Below, piece after piece: positions 11,817 through 24,991 of a stretch of 64,000 nt of DNA. Source of the DNA: Taxawa tesnikishii (nom. ined.). Lineage: Eukaryota > Ascomycota > Dothideomycetes > Dothideales. Under the pieces are notes generated by a model. The model was not told where the DNA came from and ran no database searches. It was given only the letters and a program-made list of their open reading frames with translations. The stretch lies in the NCBI GenBank assembly GCA_030247885.1, contig JAPDRO010000001.1:2108001-2172000 (forward strand), written 5' to 3'. Both the position numbers and the translations under genes were made by a program. Position 1 is the stretch's first letter. Each line of letters opens with the position of its first letter.

Positions 11817-12598
11817 GGTGTCTAAGAGTTAAAGATTACGTGTCGTAGAGATGTGGTGTGCGGTTGCGCTGCAGCAGGCGGTGGGTAGTTGAGCAAGCGA
11901 GTGTGTGAGTATCAATTGGATGTTCGAGGTCGAAGTCAAACAAGGAAGTCTTTCAATGGCCCGGGGAAGGAAGTGTTATTATAATTCACGGCTCAGGGCG
12001 TCGTCAGCCGATCTTTCGGAAGGCCAGCTGGAAGTTGTCAGGGACTACTTTCCCGCGCCCAGCCATTGAGCGGCCCGCGTCCAATCTAAATTAAGGAGCA
12101 CTACCCAAGCACCACTGCCCCCTTTCTCGTGTTATGTTGTAGTACCACTGCACTACACGTGCATGGCTCGTAAAAGGAGGCAATCGCATGATTTGCTCAG
12201 CCACAAACGAACCACCTTGCATGCTTAGAAGAAGGTCATACGCCCTCAACGTTACTCAGGAGGAGGAGGACAGGTAGGGAGCGGGGGATATGCGGCATGG
12301 CGGAAAACGGTGCGCCACCCCTGTACCCTGCCCTGCCCTACCCTACTCTACCCCACCCCTGCCGTACTGCATACCACAACATGGCCATTTCAAACGCACA
12401 TTCGCTTCCCCCTGCCCTGTCACAAGCATATCGATATCTATACAATTTTGATGCGCAGAGCTTCCAGCTGCAGCGCTCCTGTCTCTATGTATGTTCATGC
12501 TCCGACACCTGCAAAACGCCGCCCCCGCCAAATGAAACACCACGCCAAATCGAATCTATGTCGTTCCCTTGCCTCACTTCCGCCCCTTGGCATTAGCT
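11817..12598. other. Intergenic: PSA1 promoter and MNN9 3' region
   Basis: No gene seen. Positions about 12318-12365 hold a low-complexity pyrimidine tract of CCCTR-like units (ctgccctgccctaccctac). The frames overlapping it look like chance. Confidence 0.5.
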
Positions 12599-13835
<1,237 letters not shown>

Positions 13836-14493
13836 GATGGGCGTCTAAGGACTGGGAGGGGACAAGCGTAAGACTCGGAGAGGGCCTACTGAGCAGGTCA
13901 ATATGCAACTTGTCAAGACGGTAGCAACTAGTCGCAGCTGCGTGGAATCGCACTCCAGGAAGAGAGCACAGCTGAGGGTGCTTGGAAGCGTACAATGGAA
14001 AGGAGCCAGACCTACCAGACTTCACAACGCGGGCAGTATCCCCGATGGAAGAGCAGTAGGAAGAGCTTTCTGAACGCACGCCAATCAAGGTCGCATAGCC
14101 CAACGCATTGTCGTCCGTGAATATATTGTTGCTGCGCGATTTGGCCAGCAGCCTCGTGTGTAACCGCAGGGGAGTTAGTTTCCTCGTATCTCAAACAAGT
14201 GTCTGTTTCGTATGCGGTAGGGCTGAGTCGCTGACGCTTGGCAAAGATGCCGATTGGGGAAGTACGAGGACGTATCCTGTTCTTTCTATATTCTGCACCT
14301 TCTCTATCTCCCCTGCTGGTGGCCACTCACCATCGCTGTGTTTGTATCGGGATCTGTTTTCGTACTGCGACTGTCTACTTCTGCGGCCAGTCGTTACCTA
14401 TCGACAACAGACAGATGTTACACAGCTTCTGATGAACTGTTGAAGACTCCCCAAACCCTGGAGTTTCGGTAGGCCCGAGGGTTCATCGTACCG
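13836..14493. other. Divergent promoter region, MNN9 (-) and unknown gene (+)
   Basis: No gene seen. Frames here are short and unlike protein. Confidence 0.5.
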
Positions 14494-17400
14494 ATGCTTT
14501 GCTCCAGGAGTCGACTCGTCCGAAGGATAGCCGGGACTCATCATGGTGCAGTTGATGTCCGACTCAGGTCGTTGCGGTGCAGAGGGGTGGCGACGAAGTC
14601 TGACGACGTTAAAGAAACAAGCAGTGCTGGAGAAAGCACGCTGGTACGATACGTACGACACCCTCAGGACTGGGTGCCATTGAATAAGCTGAAGACGTTT
14701 TCTCAAGGACGGACGGAAAAGAATGGGGGAAAGAAGCGGGAAACCCATACACAGGAGGGCAAGCAAACAGGGCGTCGACATGAGTTCCAAACTGTTCTGA
14801 CCAACAACCCAAACCAAATTGTAGGCACCGTGAAGTGGTTGTGATGAGCGTCCATTAACATCGTTCTAGACCTTTCGCACACTGCTTGCTCAGCTTAAGC
14901 CCACCACGCTCCCGAACAATGGAGCGAATTGTCCGATCTTGGTCTTCTTGGTTAGCACTGCCTATGCTACCAGTGTTACACAAGAACCAGACCTTGTCAA
15001 AGACACGGCTGTTCGACTCACACGAAACGCGATTTCTACCCAAGGCAAGAATTCAGGGGAATTCCATACGATTGTGGCGGTGGTGGACAAGCTCCCGGCA
15101 CCGACCACCTCTACGTGTTCAATCAACGCATTCCGAGAAGAACCAGAAGATGAAGGTTGGGAGGGTCTCTCTTACGCTTTCCTCGACGGGACGGAGGACA
15201 CAAATGCGCTCAACGTGCCCAGCAATGGGCCCGCATCTGGAAGCTCGGCCCAATACTCAACTCCTAGTCCGGCCACCATGACCTTTAACTTCTCCAAGGG
15301 ATATGGAACGGTATGGAGCGACTCTGCAATTACTTGCGCCTACTCGGTCCAAGTTCCTCTCGCGAATACTGTCTTCCGTAACGGGCTACCGTCGACCTTA
15401 CAATACACGATCTACGCTCAAGATGGGACATCTGGAGATGTCGTCAAGACCATCTCTCGCCGGCTAAAACACCACAGTGTCACATTGCCTATCGTGCCTG
15501 CGGGGCAGTACCACCCCACAACAGGAACCCCAACGGTTGTCTCCGCGCCAATTGTGCCTTTGACTGCAGCAAGGCCTGTGGCTGCCTCTATGGGTAACAT
15601 CCTTCGCCGCCTGGCTGTGTCAACGGACCTCGAATCTGGGGACACGTCCGTACCCGCCTCACAAGAACTCGAGGCAGCCGTACAATCCTATTTCAAAGCT
15701 CGTCAAATACCCCCACAGACTGTATCTGTCTGGGCTCTTATCATTCCTAAAAAGCAGATGCAGGACATCACAGAAGCTGACAACTCCGAGCCTGGGCGGA
15801 CGGCTGGTTCCTGGGTAGAATTTAGCTCCAACTTGCTGAATATGGGAATCGATGACCTCGAGCAAGCGTGGAAGGGCAAGCCTCTAGTTGGTTTGAATGG
15901 CAGTCTCAGTATCCTTGGCAAGCTCTTGGTTCGTGGTTGCAAGCTCTGTAAGGTCCTATCAGGAGGTGGTGGTTGGGGCAAAAAGCGGGTTTACTCTCAT
16001 TGGATCCGGACATCGACTACAACACGAACAAGGATACCAACGCTTTCACAGATCGGACCATGCCCTCTTTCTTTGAAGATGAGGCCCAGGTGCGGAGCTC
16101 GGCGCTGGGGGACATCTTTCGGCCTGGGGACTATGTTCAGTTCTTTATTAGGCCGACAGATTTCGATGAAGACCCCGTATCGGATGCTCAAGTCCCTACG
16201 GACAGCATTGAAATATGGATCCGGAACTCCAAGCGTCGCAACGTGGTGAGCTTTGGTGTCGTTCCAAGCACGATTGACGCCATGCCAGCTTTGGAAAAGA
16301 AAACGGACGCGATGTCCAAGTTCATCACTGTGCCGACCACTTTGGGGCACTATCTGAGACTGGAATTGCTTTGACTCTTAACCGACACAAGGGCCGGTCC
16401 GGGCCGGTCGAACGACTCACTGCTACGCGTCTTAACGTTCCGTTTGGTCGTTTTGTTGTCAAGGAGACGAAAGAGCGGCTCAAGCTTCGGATGAAGGGAC
16501 AGCTGGGAGGGCTTTCGCACTTCTCTCAGACAAGGCCACTGTCGTCGCCTTGTCGGTATGGGTTTTCGAGCAGCATAGACCATGATCGATATTATTGCAG
16601 ATCAGTTGCTCCCGACAATCATTGGTCAGCGCGCGGCTATGCGACATTTTCAAATAAGAAAGGGTCTGCTACCTCTACTAGCACCGACAGATTGGACCGA
16701 AGTTCTGATGGCGTTACAGTGTCCAAGCCAAGTTCTAAATTTAGATTACGTCAAAGAAATCCACCAGGAGCCAATGGCAAGACGGGCATAGAGAAGCAGG
16801 CGTCCGGGAAACTTATCAGGAAGCACCTTGCCACTGATAGGGATGCGATTGAGAACTCGGCGAAAGTGAAAGCTATGGAGAACTACGAACGCAGCCGCAG
16901 GCACGGTGCTAGACCTTCCGCAGCTACGAATTCAGAAGATAGTTCGAGGCCGGCGTCTGAATCAGACGATGTGCCGTCTATAGGGGAAAAATCGATGCAA
17001 ACAGCAACCGATGTCGATTCAGAGCAACAGTCCGAAACTCCTACAATTCGCAAATTCGCGGCTCAGGGTTTTAGAAAGACCGTACCACTGTCCATGCCGC
17101 CAGTGCCGCGCAGCGTTCCAATTCGTAGGTTTCCGACGAGCAGTCTGAATGTAGTGAAATTTCTTTCAGGCCAGCCTGTGCAGCATACACAAACTACCAC
17201 CTTACCCGACACTCACACTGCAGATACGCCTCGACATGTGCGACAAGAGATTTTCCGACGGAAGAAGTCTGATGCGACATTTCGCAAACATTCGGCTAAA
17301 GGCATTACGCATACTAAGGTTGTACCGCCGTCCTTGCCGTCACTACGACGCAGCATTCCCCGGAACGTGCTAGGGACGCCTACTCCTCAACTGATACATG

Positions 17401-17830
17401 AGACGACTCAACATCCCGTGCCGTATGTAGGCTTTCAGGGGCGAGCTGAGACGACAGCGCGCATTCGCAGAGTTGCACCGTCCACATCGCCCGAGCGCAC
17501 GATACCAAGTCAAGAAGAAGAGCAAAAGAACGGCGCACTTCTCCGGCGCAGAACCAAAAATCAGAACGAAGTGTCCATTCGTAGGGTCACGGCCGGGGAA
17601 TCTGCCGCTTCGTCCTTGAGACAAATCAGGATACGCCGGAGTGAGGTAAGGCAGCTTCGAGAAAATGCGAGGGAGAAGTCTCGACAAGCTACGCAGGAGC
17701 TTTTGAAGCCGAGCAGCAGAAAGCCAAGAACATTGCAGCGATGAATGCAGTGAAAGAAGGGAGGGTCAAGATCGACGAGAAAGATCAAAGGCTCGAGGAC
17801 AGTGTTCGGGCTCTGTTGAAGGGTTTTTGA
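14494..17830 (+). CDS. Conserved fungal protein, probably mitochondrial, function unknown; three frame breaks
   Basis: Exons 14494-14820 and 14870-17830 (49-nt intron, attaac branch site). The Arg-rich N-terminus MLCSRSRLVRRIAG and a CRGVATK segment near residue 34 resemble a mitochondrial presequence with a processing site. A region of about 400 residues follows with PASQELE and the block GGGGWGKK then GLLSLDP, which I recall as shared by uncharacterised proteins of other filamentous ascomycetes. Some carry a V-type c subunit label, but no proteolipid membrane helices are seen. From about residue 630 the chain is basic, polar and low in complexity. It ends in a charged helix (EAEQQKAKNIAAMNAVKEG). 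Frame breaks lie at AAAAA 15980-15984, GGGG 16344-16347 and TTTT 17701-17704; three added bases give 1,096 residues. Confidence 0.72.
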
Positions 17831-18107
17831 CGGTGTTGTATTATTGTTTCCTTTGGACAGATCTGGGTCGAGCGGACGGAGTGTGATGCCGACTTTTGTC
17901 TATACGGCACGCGGCCTTCAATGCTGTAGTATGTGACATATCCTTCTTTAACTGTATCATATGGATATCCGTGTTTAGTATCTGGCCAGTGAACAAGTGA
18001 ATCGGAGCTTGGCCTTGGCCCTTCGTGATAAAGCCCCCACGCTATCCCCACCAAAGCGCGTTTCTGTCGCGTCAACCCGCAAAACATATTGCACATGCCA
18101 GATCAGA

Positions 18108-19922
18108 ATGCCCAGGTGTGTATACAACCAGTTATACACAGCACACGCGATTATTGACGCTTTCGTAGAGAGATTATAACCCTCCAAGCGGGCCAATGCG
18201 GTAACAGCGGTATGCGACTCTCCCCAGTACCTTCTCGATCACCCAGGCGGCATGCAGTACCTGCTTGAAAGAAGCCATGCCACCTTGCATACGGCTGGAG
18301 ACAGCAGCTAACACAGCCTCACAGTTGGCTCGCAATTCTGGCAACAGCTGTGTCAAGAGCATGGAATCAATCAGGACGGGAATCTGCAGGACTTTGCGAC
18401 CGAGGGAGGGGATAGGAAGGACGTCTTTTTCTACCAAGTCGGTCCCCTTCAAGCGCGCAACGCAGCGTCTCGAAGAGCAAGACACTGACAAAGACCATGC
18501 GTAGTCAGACGACACACGATACATCCCACGAGCCATTCTAATAGACCTCGAGCCGCGGGTATGTACAGGATTTCGTGCTGTGGACTACAACAGGGACTAA
18601 GAGACGTATCTAGGTGCTCAATGGCATACAAACGGGCGCGTACAGAAATATCTACAACCCGGAGAACTTCTATATCCATAAAGAGGGCGCAGGAGCAGGG
18701 AACATCTGGGGCGCCGGATACGATAAGGGAGAGCAGGTTCAAGAAGAGCTTCTGGATATGATCGATCGTGAAGCGGACGGCAGCGACAGTCTTGAAGTGA
18801 GTACCATGAAACGGTTTTGCGTTGGAGGGACATTGGTATTTACACAATTGGCAGGGGTTTATGCTGCTGCACTCCATCGCCGGCGGTACAGGCTCTGGCT
18901 TGGGATCCTTCCTTCTGGAGCGTCTCAACGACCGCTTCCCGAAGAAGCTCATCCAGACCTACTCTGTATTTCCGGACAGCCAAAACGCTGGCGATGTGGT
19001 CGTGCAACCTTACAACTCCCTCCTTGCCATGCAGAGACTCACGCAGAACGCCGATTGTTCTGTGGTTCTCGATAACGGCGCACTGTCACGCATCGCAGCA
19101 GACACGCTTCACGTGCAAGAGCCGTCGTTCCAGCAAACCAACCAACTCGTAAGCACAGTCATGAGCGCGGCCACCACAACCCTGAGATATCCTGGTTACA
19201 TGCACAACGACCTTGTGGGCATTGTCGCCAGCCTGATCCCGACACCCAGGTGCCATTTCCTGCAGACGAGCTACACGCCCTTCTCGGGAGAGAACATTGA
19301 AGCGGCGCGGATGGTACGCAAGACGACGGTGCTCGATGTGATGAGGCGATTGCTGCAGCCAAAGAACCGTATGGTCAGCGCCAATCCGGGCAAGAACAGC
19401 TGCTACATTTCAATCCTCAATATCATTATGGGAGAAGCAGATCCTACAGATGTAAGCCATCGAGATTCCCCTCAAAACGTCAATGTCATGACAGAATTCC
19501 CATCACAGGTCCACAAATCACTCCTGCGGATTCGTGAACGTCGCCTCGCAACCTTCATCCCCTGGGGACCGGCATCGATCCAAGTCGCTTTAACCCGCAA
19601 ATCGCCCTACACGACGACGGCCTACACACCACGCGTCTCGGGTCTTATGCTTGCCAATCACACCGGCATCGCAACAACCTTCAGGCGCATCGTTCAACAG
19701 TATGACCAGCTGCGCAAGCGCAACGCCTTTGTCGACCAGTACAAGAAGTGCAATTCGTTCCGCGACGGACTGGGTCCATTCGACGACGCGCGCGAGGTAG
19801 TTCAGGATTTGATTGCAGAGTACGAAGACGCCGAAAAGGAGACGTACCTCACGGGCACGGGACAGAGCGGTGCGGGTGCGGACGGCGGGGACGCTCGCAC
19901 AGACGGGGCCACAGGACGGTGA
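18108..19922 (+). CDS. Gamma-tubulin
   Basis: Nucleates microtubules at the spindle pole body within the gamma-tubulin complex. Seven exons: 18108-18115 (8 nt, ATGCCCAG), 18169-18209, 18325-18437, 18505-18558, 18614-18796, 18855-19451, 19509-19922, giving 469 residues with no frame break. Recognised segments: [16 protein letters not shown] at the start, the tubulin GTP-binding signature [28 protein letters not shown] and SLLRIRERR. The third intron has an unusual gtcggt donor, but continuity of [11 protein letters not shown] supports it. The last intron (19452-19508) is 57 nt with no stop, so a simple ORF search fuses it into the protein. The C-terminus is Gly-rich and acidic (about [17 protein letters not shown]), longer than in yeasts. 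Confidence 0.96.
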
Positions 19923-20708
19923 AGGTTTACCTTTTCGCATGGTTTCGGCACTTTTCTTCCCCTCGGAATCAAGCGCTTGTGGCGTTTCGAGAAGGCGGTG
20001 TTGGTCGCGTGGTCGCGTCGGGCGTTTACGGGGCGGCTTGGGCATGAAGGTGTTCAGAGGAGAGCGAAGTTGGCCTGGCCCTTCCGTTGATGAGGAGCGC
20101 TTCCCTTGTGGCTGGTTAATGCAATGACTCGACATGACATTCACCTCGGATGATGCCTGTTCATTGATGCTTGTTAGATTGAATCTTGCCCCGTACCCCA
20201 TGCAAGGTCGGCACATGGGGAACTCCGGAGCGGGGTCTCCAGACGTTTCAGGTGGCTCTCAGCTCGTGCTGCTTTTGATCTTTGCAAGGTTCGATGGATT
20301 GTGAGCTGTTCAACGGGTTTGGTGAATGACTCTCTCCCAGGCGCCGCGACTTGTGATCGCGTGATTGCCGGGCTTTGCGGGGGGACGTTTGGCGACTGGA
20401 CGGTCAGCGCATGAAGCCGCTGCTGGGGAGAAATAGGAGACGTGAAATCGTAGTTTCCAAATTCGAGGTATCGAAAGTCGTAGTTCGTTACAATTCGCTT
20501 TTCGGAAACCCCAAGCCAAAGAACTCCTGCTTTCTGTACAAGCGAGTACGAAAAAACCCCCACGTAATCTCAGCTCACGAGCGATCAGTTTCCGTCCCCA
20601 AAAGCCAAGCCCAGACAGATTGCGCGAAAGAGGTATCATAAGAAAACACACAACGAAGAGAACGTAGTCCAGCAAATCCGTCAGATACCTATCTGCCAGC
20701 TTTCGTCC
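19923..20708. other. Intergenic between convergent gamma-tubulin and FacB/CAT8 genes
   Basis: No gene seen. Confidence 0.5.
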
Positions 20709-23700
20709 TCAGTTGGCAAACACAGCATCCCAGCAATCCCCCAATAATCCCTCGTCTCCACTTCCCAAATCTGGCATCACAATGCCCCTGTATACCTCGC
20801 CCGGTATCTCAGTTCCACTGCTTGCGCTCGCCCAGTCCGCAATCGGGACCTCATCATTGCTCCCCAAGCCCTCGTCCGCCGACGAGAAACTCAGCACACT
20901 CTCGCTCTGCGGCGCCGGAACCGACGTGGAAAGGGATGCGCCCGCAAAGTTCTTTGAAAAGTGGCGGTTGTCGTGATGCTCACTCAACGCCCAGATATCC
21001 GGGCTCCAAGCGAGGCTGTCACCGACGTTAGCGGCCGGGTTTGCAGGCAGCGGTGGGATGATATCGGTCAGCGCGTCGACAGGCGGGCCGCCGTAAATGT
21101 TGTCGAAAATGTTTGTTTGGCCGTTGTCGATGCTACCGAGCAGGCGCTCCCAGTCCGAGGGTTCGGTCTTGACCGTCGCGGGCGTCTGCGAGCGCGCTGC
21201 GCTATTATCGGCGGCAAAGGAAAGATAGTCGAGGTTCAAGCTCTGAGCAGGCGCCGGGTGTTTCCGTTCGCTGGCAGGGGGCGCAGAGGGACGGGGTACG
21301 GCGGCGGGGCGGCTGTAGATGTTAGTAGGGCTGCGTGCAGGTTCCGAGCGCGAGACGTGTGCCGGGTCGTAGTTTGAGTAGATGCTGACGTTGGGTTGGC
21401 TGTGTGTTTGCAAGCTGTGTCGGTACATGGTGATGTTTGGTTCCGTGGCTCTGCGGTGGTCGACCGAGGATGGAAGCTTGGATGGCTTGCTGTTAGCAGT
21501 CATGAACCGCGCGGCTACCGCCTTGAGCTGTTTTTGGCTGCACTGGACAGATTTTGTGGAGCAGGCATCGTGCTCCCACCATCAGAATTATGGCGCGACA
21601 GTGGAGGGTGGCCGAGTGCGGTGCTCTTTGTTGGCTGCGGCGAAGGGACTGGCAGGAAGGAACAGGCGACTCTTCGGAACTCCGAGGCGCACAAGGCCTT
21701 TGCGCGATCAAGCTGCAAAACCACTGCTCCGATCATCTTTTGATTATCCTTGAGAAGCTTGCTGTTGGCGTCGAGCTCCAATCCTTGGTAAAGAAGACCA
21801 AAACCCGAAAGCACTAGTAGCTCCTCTTTGTTGAGACAGAAAGAGAAGCTCAATCCTCTCTCAGTCAGGAGCTGCATAATCTGAACAATATGCTTGCATG
21901 ACCCTGCCATCGCAATCATGGAAGAGTGAGAGCGCCTACCCAGCGAAGCGCAAACAGCAGGGCGGTGGATCAGGGCACGGATGTAGTGGTATGTAAGGGA
22001 CTGGAACAAAGTTAGTATGGAATCAGAACGCAACACGCTGAAAGGTGCTGACCAGTAGAGGAGATCGGCTGCTGATAGTGCCAGTGCTGGGCTTGTCCTG
22101 TGCAAACGTGAGACGCAGATGTGGGGCGAGCGACGATGACCATTTATCGAGCTCGTCTGAGAGCGCGGAGAGAGTTTGCAGCGAGAGGTCGTATGAGGGC
22201 AAGGCAGGGTACACCTCTTCGAGTACCCTGGATAGAACACGTGTACCACGGAAAAGAGCTAGAGCGCTAGATAACTTGGTTGATTCTCCGGGGAGAGTAG
22301 CCTGGAAGCCGCGTTCGGAGACGTACTCATCATCCGCGTCGACAGGGTATTCACAGTGGACATCATCATCCTTCAACTGTTTCGGCAGCCCGAGCAGAAC
22401 GGCAGAAAAGCTGCGTATCGTCAGCCAGGGGAATCATGTGTAACACTGGGGGCGGCGGTACCTGTCGATCGTATACAAGGTCCAAAAGACCTTCTTCCTA
22501 GTTTCGCAGGTCAAAGTCCCAAGAGCGAAACGCTTCTGAGACTGGTGCAAGCCGAGTCGCGATGACAGCGAAACAGCTAGGCCCTTGTAAGTCGAGAGTT
22601 TGGCATAGTCGCCGCGTTGAATGCAGTACAACTGTGCGAGAACAAGGCATTGCAAAGCAGCGATGGTGTGGTCGGACAAGAGCGAAGCTAGCGCAGCCTG
22701 CCACTGCACCTCGAAAGACGCTAGATCGCTCGATAAATCCTGAGACTGCAAGGCGTTAGTTGGTGTTTTCCCCATGCATGTAAGCTCGCGTGACTTACGC
22801 CACTAGAGAGGGCTGCCAAGCCAAACACGAGATTGAGCTGTGCCAGGCTCGCTTTGTCCGTTATGGCCTCTGGAGTTGCAACGTACGATTCGTACAATGA
22901 TAGGAAAGTAGGCCGATGCAATACTGGAAACAAAGGAGCCCATTCTTGGAAAAAGATGTTGACCATCTGATCGGCGACGAGTCGCGGAGGGGCCTTCCAG
23001 ATATCTACAGATTGCGACACTGTACGAAGGCGCTTCTGGCCGCTGGAGAGAAGGGTTCCTGTGTTGATGTCTGCGGTAGACCTGCCGGTCTCCTGTACCT
23101 TCTGCTTGAAGGCATCTAGGTGACAATCAGTCGACGTCTGCCAAATACACAGTCAAGGAAGCATACCTATGAAGGTCTTGCTGCTCGATGTACCGGAGAA
23201 ATAGGAGCTGGTTCCATTGCCGTGCAGTAGATACGATGATTGCTGTACTTTGAAAGTTTCATCCTTTTGGCTCGGAGGTTCTGTCGCACTGTCGGAATGG
23301 GCGCTTGGGGGTGATCCACCGAGGACCGGCGTGGTGAAGGCAGACGTATGGGTTGTGACGACTGAGAGTGTATCTTCGACAGCATATCGATCTTTTCGTC
23401 CTTCTCATCAAGTAGTTCCTTCAGTTCTCTGACTTCCGTTTCCAGGCACCGTACTCTCTCCTCCAACGACTCTGTGTAACCGCGTGGGAATGCACGACGG
23501 CTGAGCTTGTCACTCGTTTTACATTCGAATCCAACGTTGGCGCACTGTGAGCAGCATGGACGGATGCCATCGCATCGTATCTTCTTGCTACGGCATCTGA
23601 CGTGAAGCCGTAAGTACGGGTGATCAATGCCTATCGGTCAAATAGCGGTCATACCTGTCGCATGCTTGGGCAATGCGCGTCTGCGCATTCGCGCCCACCT

Positions 23701-23731
23701 TGATCACCTTCATAGGAAGAATGCCTGGCAT
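20709..23731 (-). CDS. facB: Zn2Cys6 transcription factor, FacB/CAT8 type (acetate and gluconeogenesis regulator), two frame breaks
   Basis: Activator of acetate use, glyoxylate-cycle and gluconeogenic genes. Exons in reading order: 23731-23655, 23596-23167, 23115-22799, 22745-22462, 22410-22053, 22000-20709. Residues about 25-55 hold the Zn2Cys6 cluster ([13 protein letters not shown], then CCSQC, then FEC). It is followed by [16 protein letters not shown] and a leucine-rich coiled coil, an order I know from FacB and Cat8. The fungal-specific factor domain spans exons 3-6, with RSPLL then [19 protein letters not shown] across intron 5. The C-terminus has an acidic, Ser/Pro-rich putative activation region ending [10 protein letters not shown]. 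Breaks: CCCCC (coding strand) at 23311-23307 and AAAAA at 21535-21531. Two added bases give 919 residues, near the FacB length. Confidence 0.93.
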
Positions 23732-24991
23732 CTTGACCGCACGTCCGAGGGACGTCGGAGTTATCTACCGGAAAAGCTGGTGATGATGCAGACGGAGGGT
23801 CTCGTCTAGGGAAACAGCAGGATATCTAAGAGCGCCAAGTGGGGAGATGACCGTTTGCATCTACCTCCACGTAGTATCGGATGATGCGTAAACAACGCGC
23901 TGGTGTGAGGGATGGTACGCAATGATGTGGAATATGCTTCTCTGGTCGAGTTTATGATACAGGAGAAGAAGAGCGCCGAACCGGTGGGATCCTCAGTCTG
24001 GGGTGCGCTCCCACACGCTAATCTGAACGCTTAGCAGATGATGACCGTGCGCCAGCGATGTGGAGTCCGCGCCAGATTGGGACGTCAAGCGAACGGTCGC
24101 TCATCGGTTTCTTTGATCCAGCCATGCGGCCATTGGCGCTGTGCCCGGGTTTGGCTTGCTTGGGATGATGCAGCGTTACGCGGGGAAGGGGATGGGACCG
24201 GCTTCGAGTGGTTGGTTCACCTAGATCGACGCACCTAAATCCAAGCCCTCGAAGAAAACGAGCGGCGCATAACCTTCGCTGCACCGAACTCGACTCATCC
24301 CGTTTTCTTGCGACAAGCGCTCCGCCGTCTTCCGGATGGAAGCGTAGCCTTGATGCCATGGTCCGGGGTTGCAACAGTTTCGCTGCAGCCGGAACCAGAG
24401 CGTTTGCAACGAAGAACAACAGTCTGTAAGGCCAATGTTTCTGCCAAGCAGCTGATGGACCGTGGGCTGATCCAGGGCTGCGAGCCTTCACGCGACGACT
24501 CTTTGTCAGGAGAGGCTTGCTTGCGACTGCTTTGACTGGGGTGGTCTAATAGGCTGCCGACTGGTCGATCAAGGAAGGCTGCGACTAGAGTTCAAGACAC
24601 CACTAAACTGCATAAGGGTTCCGGAAGGGTTGGCATCTCCTCATACACTATCATTCGCAAGGAGTCGCATGCTGATCGCCCACGCACTTGCGGGGTCGTC
24701 GCTATATCCGCTACGTTATCACACGTACTATCAACGTCTGATGAGTGCTTGCTGAAGGTCAGTACCGTTGCTGCTGCTGCCTGCTCAATTCGATTCGGTG
24801 TGCTATGAGACTTTCGGGCTCCCCACCCCAGCGTCGATCGAATGAGAAGCTGTCAAAACGATCATGGCAAGGAGCTGACATAAATTATCTTGGCTCGCAG
24901 CCCTTCACACAAGCAAAACTAACGCGGTCAAACGCGTTGAAACTCCTGCAACTGGCAAAAAGTTATATACGCTTGGTCGAGGCATTTGGTA
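23732..24991. other. 1.26-kb region: FacB/CAT8 promoter and SET gene 3' end
   Basis: No gene I can support; a 157-codon minus-strand frame (24491-24018) has no recognisable feature. Hexamers fitting the CreA core SYGGRG occur at 23839-23844 (GTGGGG), 23998-24003 and 24536-24541 (CTGGGG). Since facB-type genes are glucose-repressed in Aspergillus, these are candidate repressor sites, but such hexamers are common by chance. Confidence 0.4.

Noticed and set aside
14919-14960. ATG at 14919 (MERIVRSW) as start of the mitochondrial-type gene
   Set aside because: It needs a frame break to join the core, whereas exon 14494-14820 joins in frame and has a presequence-like start.
15890-15945. Possible frame shift out and back in the 14494-17830 gene, reading SQYPWQALGSWLQAL
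   Set aside because: The unshifted frame reads GKLLVRGCKLCKVLSGGGG, which fits the conserved block; no break is needed here.
24018-24491. 157-codon minus frame upstream of the FacB/CAT8 gene
   Set aside because: No start context, motif or homology-like pattern; lies in promoter sequence.
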